Source: Actinobacillus lignieresii
GTDB taxonomy: Bacteria; Pseudomonadota; Gammaproteobacteria; Enterobacterales; Pasteurellaceae
DNA: 64,000 nt
Direction of reading: 5' to 3'
Assembly: GCF_900444945.1 (NCBI RefSeq)
Contig: NZ_UFRM01000001.1
Location: 940,501-1,004,500 of the forward strand
The notes under the pieces: model-generated
Databases searched by the model: none
What the model was told of the DNA's origin: nothing
What the model saw: the letters and a program-made list of their open reading frames with translations, nothing else
Shown: positions 52,723-61,088 of the stretch, in pieces
How the letters are laid out: each line of letters begins with the position of its first letter
Position numbering within the stretch: position 1 is the first letter of the stretch
Translations under genes and position numbers: made by a program

Positions 52723-54114
52723 TTACTTAATTCGTTCTAATTTTGCCAGCAGCTGTTCTGCAGGAATCTGTTGAATTTTGTGCATTTGGTAAATTAGCAA
52801 ACCGGCAGCGATACTTAAACTGACGCAGAAAATAAACCAAAAGCCTGATGCCGCCATCGGTTCAACAATCCAATCCGTTCTCGCTAAAATATAGCCGAAC
52901 GGCATACCAATCACCCAGTAACAGAACATCGTGACATATAAAATCGGTTTGGTATGTTTATAGCCACGCAGAATACCGTTTGCCACCGCTTGTAACGAAT
53001 CCGGAATTTGATACACCGCCGCAAACAACAATAAATGCGCCGCAATTGCAATCGACACCGGATCGCTGGTAAACGCCAGCGGAATAATTTCATCTAAAAT
53101 CACAATCACGACCGCTGCCGCTAACGCAAACAGCGCACCGGTAATCAGCGCGTGATAGCTAATAATTTTTGCCTCTTCGACTTGTTTCTGCCCCAAGGTT
53201 TTTCCTACCACAATTGTGGTCGCAATGCTGAAAGACATCGGGATCATAAATAATAAAGAACTGGTTTGCAGAGCCGCCTGATGACTTGCCACCACTTGCG
53301 AACCAAGTGGAGACAGCAGTAAAGCAGATGCGGAGAACAGCATCACTTCGGTAAACGTTGCAAAGCCGATCGGCAAACCTAATTTGCAAATTTTTAGCAA
53401 CGTTTGACCGCTTGGCATTTCAAACCAACGGTTAAATAAGCCGATGTCTTTCTGAGATTTATTAGTGTAGCTGTAATGGAACAGTAATAAGAACATCACC
53501 CAGTTCACAATCGCAGTTGCTACACCGCAACCGACCGCCCCCATTTCCGGCAGCCCAAACTTACCGAAAATAAAAATATAATTGAGCGGAATATTTAACA
53601 ATAGCCCTAAGAAAGTGATACGCATTGCCGGCTTCGGATTGGATAAACCGTCATTCATACAACGCAAATTGACCGCCAATAGTGCCGGCACAACACCGAT
53701 TGCCATAATCGCTAAATATTGTTGCGATTTAATCGAAAAAGCTTGCGGCGTATTCATATAATCTAAAATCCAATGACTGTTTAGGAACACGAAAATCAAA
53801 GGAATTGCACACGCCCAAACCAACCAAAAACCTTGACGAATTTGGTGGGTAATCAAATGACGCTGATTCGAACCGTTTAAATAAGAAACGGTTGGTGTGA
53901 TTGCATTAAGCAAACCTAATACAAATAAAAAGAGAGGGAAATAGATGGAATTACTCACCGCAATCGCCGACACATCATCATCACTCACTAGCCCCGCCAT
54001 CACAATATCAGCCAGCCCCATTCCCGCCACCGAAAGCTGAGAAATAAAAATTGGCAGCGTGAGTTTAAATAGTTTACGCGTGTTTTCCGGATATTTTTGC
54101 CATTGCAGATTCAT
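52723..54114 (-). CDS. MATE-family multidrug efflux pump (NorM/MdtK type)
   Basis: A 463-residue, 12-helix membrane protein of the MATE family, exporting cationic drugs with sodium or protons. It opens with LFKLTLPIFISQLSVAGMGLADIVMAGLVSDDDVSAIAVSNSI, the typical helix 1-2 motif, and shows the internal repeat of two six-helix bundles. The ATG at 54114 follows AGAGGT and replaces the longer frame from 54156. H. influenzae NorM is the closest relative I would expect. It ends 15 bases before recB. Confidence 0.88.
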   Translation of the reverse strand: MNLQWQKYPENTRKLFKLTLPIFISQLSVAGMGLADIVMAGLVSDDDVSAIAVSNSIYFPLFLFVLGLLNAITPTVSYLNGSNQRHLITHQIRQGFWLVWACAIPLIFVFLNSHWILDYMNTPQAFSIKSQQYLAIMAIGVVPALLAVNLRCMNDGLSNPKPAMRITFLGLLLNIPLNYIFIFGKFGLPEMGAVGCGVATAIVNWVMFLLLFHYSYTNKSQKDIGLFNRWFEMPSGQTLLKICKLGLPIGFATFTEVMLFSASALLLSPLGSQVVASHQAALQTSSLLFMIPMSFSIATTIVVGKTLGQKQVEEAKIISYHALITGALFALAAAVVIVILDEIIPLAFTSDPVSIAIAAHLLLFAAVYQIPDSLQAVANGILRGYKHTKPILYVTMFCYWVIGMPFGYILARTDWIVEPMAASGFWFIFCVSLSIAAGLLIYQMHKIQQIPAEQLLAKLERIK

Positions 54115-54152
54115 AATTACCTCTTTCAAAATACGGAGGCTATTATACGGCA

Positions 54153-54199
54153 ACAAGCGGTCGTTTTTCGCAAAAATTTTGTAAAATAAGACCGCTTGT
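54153..54199. repeat. Inverted pair of full uptake signals
   Basis: ACAAGCGGTC (54153-54162) and its exact complement GACCGCTTGT (54190-54199) lie 27 bases apart between potD and the MATE gene. Confidence 0.8.
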
Positions 54200-54206
54200 A
54201 AAAATG

Positions 54207-54240
54207 AAAAAGCCCTCGAAAATCACTTCTCGAGGGCCTT
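54207..54240 (-). terminator. Terminator after potD
   Basis: GCCCTCGA (54212-54219) and TCGAGGGC (54230-54237) with A-rich sequence on the left, giving a U-tract on the minus strand downstream of potD. Confidence 0.85.
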
Positions 54241-54258
54241 ATCTATTCAGCTAACGAA

Positions 54259-55341
54259 TTATTTCGCCGCTTTTAACTCTTGATAATATTTTTCGTAAAG
54301 TTCGATTGCATCACCTACATCGTCTTGCCATTGTGCCGCTTTTAACACTTCAGCTGTCGGATAGATTGCCGGATCTTCGGTAATCTCTTTTGGTAATGTT
54401 TTTAACGCTTCTACGTTTGAAGTCGGATAACCGATTTCTAACGTTAATTTTTCCGCAACCGGTGCACTTAATAAGTAGTTGATTAACTTATGCGCATTTT
54501 CTTTGTTTTTCGCATTCGCAGGAATTGCTAACGTATCAACCCAAAGCACAGGACCTTCTTTCGGGAATACCATATTTACCGGCGCTTGTTCTTTTTTCGC
54601 AATACGTACAGAACCGTTCCATAGTTGACCTACAGATACTTCACCTGCGATAAATGAGTTCGCTGGGTTGTCTGAAGTGAAAGAAAGTACGTTTGGACGT
54701 AATTTTCTTAACTCTTCGTAAGCCGCTTTAATCTCTTCCGGATTGGTTGTGTTAGGGTTTTTACCTAATTTTAATAACGCAATGTTAAATACTTCACGTG
54801 CGTCATCTAATAATTGTACTTTATTGGCAAACTCAGGTTTCCATAAGTCGCCCCAAGATGTGAACGCATCACCTTGGTAATCCGCTGTATTAAATGCAAT
54901 ACCCGGTGCACCTAATAATTGTGGTAAAGAGTATTTGTTACCTTGGTCATAAGGTTTGTTTAACCAATCTTGGTTTAACTCTTTGATTACCGGAAGTTGT
55001 GCGTGATCTAATTCCGCTAACATACCTTCTTTCGCCATTTTTGAAACGAAGTAGTTAGAAGGTGCGATAACATCGTAACCGCCGTCTTTACCTTGTAATT
55101 TCAATTTCGCATACATGGTTTCGTTAGATTCAAGGCTTGAAACCTCTACTTTGATACCGGTTTGCTTTGTGAATTCATCTAACAAGCCTTCAGGCACATA
55201 TTCAGTCCAAGTATAAAGGTGAACTGTTCCCGCTGCTGCCGGTTGAGCCGCTGCTTCAGCTGCTTTTGGCTTTTCTTCATTACACGCTGTTAATGCAACT
55301 GTTGCTAAACCTGCTGCAAATAAACCCGCTAATTTTTTCAT
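54259..55341 (-). CDS. potD: Polyamine ABC transporter substrate-binding lipoprotein PotD
   Basis: PotD binds spermidine or putrescine in the periplasm for PotABC. The leader ending VALTAC (Cys about 19) is a lipobox, so this is a lipoprotein, unlike soluble E. coli PotD. The mature part starts HLYTWTEYVPEGLLDEFTKQTGIKVEVSS, typical of the spermidine-binding family, and DVIAPSNYFVSKMAKEGML follows. 360 residues. No potABC genes are next to it and it ends at a terminator, so it is an orphan binding protein. H. influenzae also has more than one potD. Confidence 0.93.
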   Translation of the reverse strand: MKKLAGLFAAGLATVALTACNEEKPKAAEAAAQPAAAGTVHLYTWTEYVPEGLLDEFTKQTGIKVEVSSLESNETMYAKLKLQGKDGGYDVIAPSNYFVSKMAKEGMLAELDHAQLPVIKELNQDWLNKPYDQGNKYSLPQLLGAPGIAFNTADYQGDAFTSWGDLWKPEFANKVQLLDDAREVFNIALLKLGKNPNTTNPEEIKAAYEELRKLRPNVLSFTSDNPANSFIAGEVSVGQLWNGSVRIAKKEQAPVNMVFPKEGPVLWVDTLAIPANAKNKENAHKLINYLLSAPVAEKLTLEIGYPTSNVEALKTLPKEITEDPAIYPTAEVLKAAQWQDDVGDAIELYEKYYQELKAAK

Positions 55342-55512
55342 TTAAGTTTTCTCCGTTAAAGAAAAGATGAGTAAAAAATATAGCCTTGCCTAAGGGCTTA
55401 AAAGACGAGGGCGATTTTAAGCCACCCCCTAGATTTTGCAAGGATTTTCTAATTAAAAAGGCAATTTTTTGCAAATTATTTTTTAATAATTCGCCGGTAT
55501 AACCGCTTTTGC

Positions 55513-55540
55513 CTTGAAATCGGCAAATTTAACGCTATAT
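55513..55540 (+). promoter_or_regulatory. Heat-shock (sigma-32) promoter of grpE
   Basis: CTTGAAA (55513-55519), a perfect -35; a 13-base spacer; then CGCTATAT (55533-55540), 6 of 8 against CCCCATNT. It is 47 bases before grpE, a known heat-shock gene. Confidence 0.75.
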
Positions 55541-55586
55541 TAGTAACGATTTTTCATTGATATATTTGAAACAAAGAGGATTTAAA

Positions 55587-56183
55587 ATGACAACTCAAAA
55601 CGAAAATGCACAAGCTCAAACGGAAGAAATTGAAGTTGCGCCCGAAACACAATTAGATCAAGGTACGGAGCAACCGCAAGAACAACCTGTCGAAGCTGAA
55701 TTAGCAGCGGCTTATGCACGTATTAATGAGTTAGAAACTTATATTGCGGAAGCGGATAGCCGTGAAAAAGATATTCAATTACGTGCGCAAGCGGAAATCC
55801 AAAATATCCGCCGCCGTGCCGAACAAGATGTTGAAAAAGCGCATAAATTCGCACTCGAAAAATTCTCCAAAGAATTACTAACCGTGGTGGATAATCTTGA
55901 ACGCGGCTTAAATGCGCTTGATACGGCAGTCACCGATGAAAAAACACAAGCATTGGTGGACGGAGTGGAAATGACCCATAAAGAATTTATCTCGACTCTG
56001 GCTAAATTCGGTGTGGAAGCGGTCGGTGTCGTCGGCGAAGCGTTCAATCCGGAAGTGCATGAAGCGATTTCAATGCAGCCGGCGGAAGGTATCGAAGCAA
56101 ATCATATCAGCGTAGTTTTACAAAAAGGCTACACCTTACAAGGTCGTGTCCTTCGCCCGGCAATGGTAATGGTTGCAGGCTAA
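55587..56183 (+). CDS. grpE: Nucleotide exchange factor GrpE
   Basis: GrpE releases ADP from DnaK and acts as a temperature sensor. An acidic, Gln/Glu-rich N-terminus (1-45) is followed by a long dimerisation helix (about 48-100, [35 protein letters not shown]). The conserved C-terminal beta domain has [21 protein letters not shown] and the closing [26 protein letters not shown] before the ATG at 55587 rules out the longer frame, giving 198 residues. dnaK and dnaJ are not adjacent. Confidence 0.96.
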   Translation: MTTQNENAQAQTEEIEVAPETQLDQGTEQPQEQPVEAELAAAYARINELETYIAEADSREKDIQLRAQAEIQNIRRRAEQDVEKAHKFALEKFSKELLTVVDNLERGLNALDTAVTDEKTQALVDGVEMTHKEFISTLAKFGVEAVGVVGEAFNPEVHEAISMQPAEGIEANHISVVLQKGYTLQGRVLRPAMVMVAG

Positions 56184-56195
56184 ATTTTACTCTCG

Positions 56196-56292
56196 CCCGC
56201 TTGCGGGAAAGAGACAGCCGGTGAAGCGTTCAGCGAACCGGCAGAGAGAGGGATAGCGGTCCAAATTTGATAAAATCAGCAAATCCCTCTCT
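56196..56292. repeat. Complex palindromic element after grpE
   Basis: A cluster of dyads: CCCGCTTGCGGG (56196-56207), GCCGGT/ACCGGC (56217-56242) and AGAGAGGGAT/ATCCCTCTCT (56245-56254 with 56283-56292). It may terminate grpE transcripts, and in form it resembles a small intergenic repeat element. Confidence 0.55.
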
Positions 56293-56378
56293 ACCTGAAA
56301 ATCATTGATTTTCTTCCCCTCACTTACTCACTTTTGAGAGAAACGAGGATAATATTTTAATTTCATTCATATCAAGCT

Positions 56379-56831
56379 ATGTCCCTACAATTCAGCCCTA
56401 TCTCACTTTTCCTAGTCGCCCTGATTTTCCTCGGTGTAGTCGGAAACAACAATTCTATTACTATTGCAGCAACAGTATTATTACTGGTACAACAAACGTT
56501 CCTGAGCAAATATCTGCCCTTTTTAGATAAACACGGCTTAAGTGTCGGGATTATCATTCTGACTATCGGCGTATTAAGCCCCATTGTGTCCGGCAAAATT
56601 TCCCTACCGTCCTTTTCTGAATTTTTAAATTGGAAGATGTTGCTTGCCGTAATTGCAGGCATTGCGGTGGCTTGGTTAGGTGGCAGAGGGGTAAGTTTAA
56701 TGGGGGGGCAGCCGTTGCTCGTCACCGGATTACTGGTCGGGACGATTATCGGTGTGGCGTTACTTGGCGGTGTGCCGGTCGGCCCGTTAATCGCTGCTGG
56801 AATCCTATCGCTATTAATCGGCAAAGGCTAA
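56379..56831 (+). CDS. UPF0756 (YeaL-like) membrane protein
   Basis: A 150-residue protein with about four hydrophobic helices, matching the UPF0756/YeaL family ([72 protein letters not shown]). The function of the family is unknown. The gene contains a run of seven G (56702-56708) in frame. An antisense frame of equal size is taken as a shadow. There is no Shine-Dalgarno of note. Confidence 0.85.
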   Translation: MSLQFSPISLFLVALIFLGVVGNNNSITIAATVLLLVQQTFLSKYLPFLDKHGLSVGIIILTIGVLSPIVSGKISLPSFSEFLNWKMLLAVIAGIAVAWLGGRGVSLMGGQPLLVTGLLVGTIIGVALLGGVPVGPLIAAGILSLLIGKG

Positions 56832-56968
56832 TTGGTAAAATTTATGCAAAATCAGACCGCTTGTTCCTCTCCCCTATTAAGTGAGTGTTGCAAGCGATTT
56901 CTTCTTCCTACTGTTTCCCCTCAATTTAGGCTATAATTCCTGCCAAAATAGTTAGTTAAGACAAGACA

Positions 56969-59900
56969 ATGAAACCTTCGCAAAAAAATTTCAAAAATAG
57001 ACCGCTTGATGAGAGCCAGAAAGCATTAATCGCAAATTTAAAAGAACTCACCAATACCGATTACCGCCGTTTACGTTCTCGTATTCACGGCATTTCCGCC
57101 ATTAAAAAACAAGAAGCCAAAAACAATGTGATTGCGGAAATTGAACGTGAAATTCTCTCGGCACAAGCAGCCTTCCAAGCTAGAAAAGCACAACATTCTA
57201 ATCTTGAGATCACTTATCCCGATTTACCGGTTTCCGCTCGTCGTGAAGAAATCTTAAAACTGATTACAGAAAATCAGGTAGTGGTGATTGCCGGTGAAAC
57301 CGGTTCGGGTAAAACCACTCAGCTCCCGAAAATGTGCTTGGAACTCGGGCGTGGCGTAAAAGGCTTGATTGGACATACTCAGTCCCGCCGTTTGGCGGCG
57401 CGTTCAGTGGCGAATCGTATTGCCGAAGAATTAAAAAGCGAAATAGGGGAAACTGTCGGTTATAAAGTGCGTTTTAATGATCAAGTGGGCGAAAACACCC
57501 TAGTGAAATTAATGACGGACGGTATTTTGCTTGCCGAAATCCAAAACGACCGCTATCTCAATCAATACGATACGTTAATTATTGACGAAGCTCACGAACG
57601 CTCGCTCAACAACGATTTTATCCTCGGTTATCTGAAACAAATTCTGCATAAACGCCCGGATCTAAAAGTGATCATTACCTCGGCGACCATTGATGTCGAG
57701 CGTTTTTCTCGCCATTTCAATAATGCGCCGATTATTGAGGTTTCCGGACGAACCTTTCCGGTGGAAGTGCGTTATCGTCCAATTGTGGAAGAAGATGATC
57801 AAGACCAATTACAAGGGATTCTCAACGCTGTTGATGAACTTCAAGCCGAAGGTCGCGGCGATATTTTGGTTTTTATGAGCGGTGAACGTGAAATTCGTGA
57901 TACTGCCGAAGCCCTACAAAAACAAGAGCTAAGATTCACTGAAATTCTACCGCTTTACGCACGCCTCTCGGCTGCCGAGCAGCAACGCATTTTCCAGCCA
58001 AGCGGTCTAAATCGTGTGATTTTAGCCACCAACGTAGCAGAAACCTCACTCACCATTCCGAATATCAAATATGTGATTGATACCGGTACGGCACGTATTT
58101 CTCGCTACAGCTACCGTACCAAAGTGCAACGTTTGCCTATCGAGCCGATCTCTCAAGCCTCCGCCAACCAGCGAAAAGGGCGTTGCGGACGAACCAGCGA
58201 AGGGATTTGTATCCGCCTCTATTCAGAGGAGGATTTTAACGCACGTCCGGAATTTACCGATCCGGAAATTCTGCGTACGAATCTCGCTTCGGTTATTTTA
58301 CAAATGACCTCGCTCGGTTTGTCGGATATTGAGGCGTTTCCATTTGTTGATCGTCCGGATACCAGACAGGTGCAGGACGGTATTCGTTTACTAGAAGAAT
58401 TAGGCGCGATTAATGGCAATAAATTAACCGCAATCGGTCGTCAACTTGCCCAATTCCCCATCGATCCTCGCTTAGGTCGTATGGCCATTTCCGCGGCACA
58501 AAACGGTTCATTACACGAAGTGATGATGATTGTCTCTGCGCTTTCGATTCAAGATCCGCGTGAACGTCCGCAAGAACGCCAACAAGCGGCGGACGAAAAA
58601 CATCGCCGTTTTGCTGACAAAGACTCCGATTTCTTGGCGTTTGTGAATTTGTGGCATTACATTCAAACTCAGCAAAAAGAACTGACCAAAAACCAGTTCC
58701 GCAAGCAATGTCAAAAAGATTTTCTCAACTATTTGCGTGTCCGTGAATGGCAGGATATTTATCATCAACTACGTCTTTCTGTACGAGAAATGGGCTTGCC
58801 GATTAATAGCGAAGATGCAAATTATCAACAAATTCACACCGCTTTACTGACCGGTTTGCTGTCACATATCGGGCTGAAAGACAGCGAAAAAATGCACTAC
58901 CTCGGGGCGAGAAATGCGCATTTTTATGTGTTCCCAACTTCGGTGCTTTTCAAAAAGCAACCGAAGTGGCTTGCTGCGTCCGAATTGGTGGAAACTACCA
59001 AATTGTGGGCAAGAACCGTGGCAAAAATCGAACCGGAATGGATTGAGCCACTCGCCGGACATTTAATAAAACGTAGTTACAGCGAACCACATTGGTCGAA
59101 ATCCAAAGGCGCAGTGATGGCGTATGAAAAAGTCTCGCTCTACGGTATTCCGGTGGTAGCGAATCGCCTTGTCAATTACGGTTCAATTGATCCGACTGTC
59201 AGCCGTGAAATCTTTATTCGTTCGGCAATGGTTGAGGGCGACTGGCACAATAATTACAAATTTTTCAAAGAAAATAACCGCTTGATCAAAGAAGTGGAAG
59301 ACCTCGAGCACAAATCTCGCCGCCGAGATATTTTAGTGGACGAACAAACCCTATTCGACTTCTACGATCAACGCATCGGAACAGAAGTGGTATCTAGCCG
59401 CCATTTTGATACATGGTGGAAAAAAGCAAGTCAGAAAGATCCTGAATTGCTCAACTTTGAAAAATCATTCTTAATGAATGAAAACGCTAATACGGTCAGC
59501 GATTTGGATTTCCCGAATTTCTGGTATCAAGGTCAGCTTAAACTAAAATTGAGTTACCAATTTGAAATCGGTAAAGATCACGACGGCGTAACCATACATA
59601 TTCCATTGCCGTTGCTCAACCAAGTGGAACCGGAAGGCTTTGATTGGCAAATTCCGGGGCTTCGCCATGAGCTAGTGGTGGCGTTAATTAAATCGTTGCC
59701 GAAAGCGACTCGCCGTAATTTTGTACCGGCACCGAACTATGCGGATGCGTTTTTAGCTAGAGCCGAACCGTATCAAAAACCATTGCTAGAAAGTTTGGCT
59801 TATGAGCTTCGCCGTATGACTGGGGTAACGATTGATCCGGAACTGTGGGATTTGTCGCAACTTGCACCACATTTACGTATGACATTCCGTGTGGTGGATG

Positions 59901-60868
59901 AAAAAGGTAAAAAACTACAAGAAAGCGAAAACTTGGACGAACTGAAATTTGCCCTGAAAGATCAGATGCAAGAAAGCCTTTCGACGATTGCCGATGACGG
60001 TATTGAACAAAGCGGTGTACATTTGTGGAATTTCGCTAACTTACCGCAATTCTACGAGCAGAAAAAAGCCAATTTCAGCGTAAAAGCCTACCCGGCAATT
60101 GTCGATGAGCAAACCGCAGTGGGCGTAAAATTATTTGAAACCGAATTTGAGCAAACTCGTGCAATGCAAGCTGGTTTACGCCGTTTACTATTGCTCAACG
60201 TGCCTTCGCCAATCAAATACTTACACGAAAAATTACCAAACAAAGCAAAACTTGGACTTTACTTTGCCCCATTCGGTAAAGTGTTGGAATTGATCGATGA
60301 CTGTATCGCTTGTGCGGTGGATAAATTGGTGGACGAATTCGGCGGCTTTGTTTGGACCGAAGAAAAATTCAATGAATTACACGAATTTGTGCGAGCAAAC
60401 CTAAATGATACAACGGCTGAAATAGCGTTACAGGTTGAAAAATGTCTGACTCTCGCCTTTGAAATTAACAAGCGAATGAAAGGCAAAATGGATTTTACGA
60501 TGGCGTTTGCTCTCTCAGATATTAAAGCTCAAATTCAAGGGCTAATTTACCCCGATTTTGTCACTAAAACCGGTCATCAACGCTTGGGTGATTTATATCG
60601 TTACCTTAGTGCCATTGATAAACGTTTGGATAAACTCGGTACCGACACTAACACCGATAGAGCTAAAATGCTCAGAATAGAGCAAATGCAAAATGCTTAT
60701 AAGCAACTATTAGCAAAACTGCCAAAATCTAAAGCAATTCCAGATGAAATATTAGAAATTCGTTACATGATTGAAGAACTGAGAGTGAGCCTATTTGCCC
60801 AGCAAATCGGCACCAAATATCCTATTTCCGATAAGCGGATTTTGAATGTCATTTCTGCAATAAATTAA
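56969..60868 (+). CDS. hrpA: ATP-dependent RNA helicase HrpA
   Basis: A very large DEAH-box helicase (1299 residues, the usual HrpA size). Walker A GETGSGKTTQLPK, the DEAH box in LIIDEAHERSLN, SATID, and motif VI NQRKGRCGRTSEG form the helicase core (about 80-450). An HA2/winged-helix and OB-fold part follows (about 500-700), then the long HrpA-specific C-terminal region. In E. coli HrpA takes part in fimbrial mRNA processing and rescue of collided ribosomes. An uptake-signal-like ACCGCTTGA is at codon 12. Confidence 0.96.
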   Translation: MKPSQKNFKNRPLDESQKALIANLKELTNTDYRRLRSRIHGISAIKKQEAKNNVIAEIEREILSAQAAFQARKAQHSNLEITYPDLPVSARREEILKLITENQVVVIAGETGSGKTTQLPKMCLELGRGVKGLIGHTQSRRLAARSVANRIAEELKSEIGETVGYKVRFNDQVGENTLVKLMTDGILLAEIQNDRYLNQYDTLIIDEAHERSLNNDFILGYLKQILHKRPDLKVIITSATIDVERFSRHFNNAPIIEVSGRTFPVEVRYRPIVEEDDQDQLQGILNAVDELQAEGRGDILVFMSGEREIRDTAEALQKQELRFTEILPLYARLSAAEQQRIFQPSGLNRVILATNVAETSLTIPNIKYVIDTGTARISRYSYRTKVQRLPIEPISQASANQRKGRCGRTSEGICIRLYSEEDFNARPEFTDPEILRTNLASVILQMTSLGLSDIEAFPFVDRPDTRQVQDGIRLLEELGAINGNKLTAIGRQLAQFPIDPRLGRMAISAAQNGSLHEVMMIVSALSIQDPRERPQERQQAADEKHRRFADKDSDFLAFVNLWHYIQTQQKELTKNQFRKQCQKDFLNYLRVREWQDIYHQLRLSVREMGLPINSEDANYQQIHTALLTGLLSHIGLKDSEKMHYLGARNAHFYVFPTSVLFKKQPKWLAASELVETTKLWARTVAKIEPEWIEPLAGHLIKRSYSEPHWSKSKGAVMAYEKVSLYGIPVVANRLVNYGSIDPTVSREIFIRSAMVEGDWHNNYKFFKENNRLIKEVEDLEHKSRRRDILVDEQTLFDFYDQRIGTEVVSSRHFDTWWKKASQKDPELLNFEKSFLMNENANTVSDLDFPNFWYQGQLKLKLSYQFEIGKDHDGVTIHIPLPLLNQVEPEGFDWQIPGLRHELVVALIKSLPKATRRNFVPAPNYADAFLARAEPYQKPLLESLAYELRRMTGVTIDPELWDLSQLAPHLRMTFRVVDEKGKKLQESENLDELKFALKDQMQESLSTIADDGIEQSGVHLWNFANLPQFYEQKKANFSVKAYPAIVDEQTAVGVKLFETEFEQTRAMQAGLRRLLLLNVPSPIKYLHEKLPNKAKLGLYFAPFGKVLELIDDCIACAVDKLVDEFGGFVWTEEKFNELHEFVRANLNDTTAEIALQVEKCLTLAFEINKRMKGKMDFTMAFALSDIKAQIQGLIYPDFVTKTGHQRLGDLYRYLSAIDKRLDKLGTDTNTDRAKMLRIEQMQNAYKQLLAKLPKSKAIPDEILEIRYMIEELRVSLFAQQIGTKYPISDKRILNVISAIN

Positions 60869-60884
60869 CATTCCTATAGCATAC

Positions 60885-60926
60885 AAGCGGCCAGATTTGC
60901 AAAAAATATTGCAAATCTGACCGCTT
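60885..60926 (+). terminator. Uptake-type terminator after hrpA
   Basis: AAGCGGCCAGATTTGC (60885-60900) faces GCAAATCTGACCGCTT (60911-60926), a 16-bp stem with one mismatch. It lacks a strong T-run. The left arm is a one-base variant of the uptake signal. Confidence 0.6.
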
Positions 60927-61004
60927 GGATCTCTTACCTTATATCAAGCATCCCACATAAATTCTTTCACTCTCAAAATATAAGTTTAATTATCCATAAA
61001 AAAC

Positions 61005-61018
61005 TTGAGGTAAATCAA
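61005..61018. promoter_or_regulatory. FNR/HlyX-type site upstream of the autotransporter
   Basis: TTGAG, four bases, ATCAA matches 9 of 10 positions of the FNR palindrome TTGAT-N4-ATCAA. The centre is about 57 bases upstream of the expected transcription start, so activation without oxygen by HlyX (the Actinobacillus FNR) is plausible. Confidence 0.6.
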
Positions 61019-61033
61019 AAAAGATGAGAACTA

Positions 61034-61062
61034 TTTGCAATAATAGACATCATAGATATAAT
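61034..61062 (+). promoter_or_regulatory. Promoter of the autotransporter gene
   Basis: TATAAT (61057-61062) is a perfect -10 box. The -35 (TTTGCA at 61034-61039) is poor, which fits an activator-dependent promoter. Confidence 0.6.
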
Positions 61063-61088
61063 CCCATTTTTTTATAAGGAGACTATAA

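Noticed and set aside
56372..56824. 150-codon minus-strand frame opposite the UPF0756 gene
   Set aside because: It is an exact antisense shadow. The plus-strand frame has clear membrane helices and a known family; the minus product is Pro/Thr-rich with no family resemblance.
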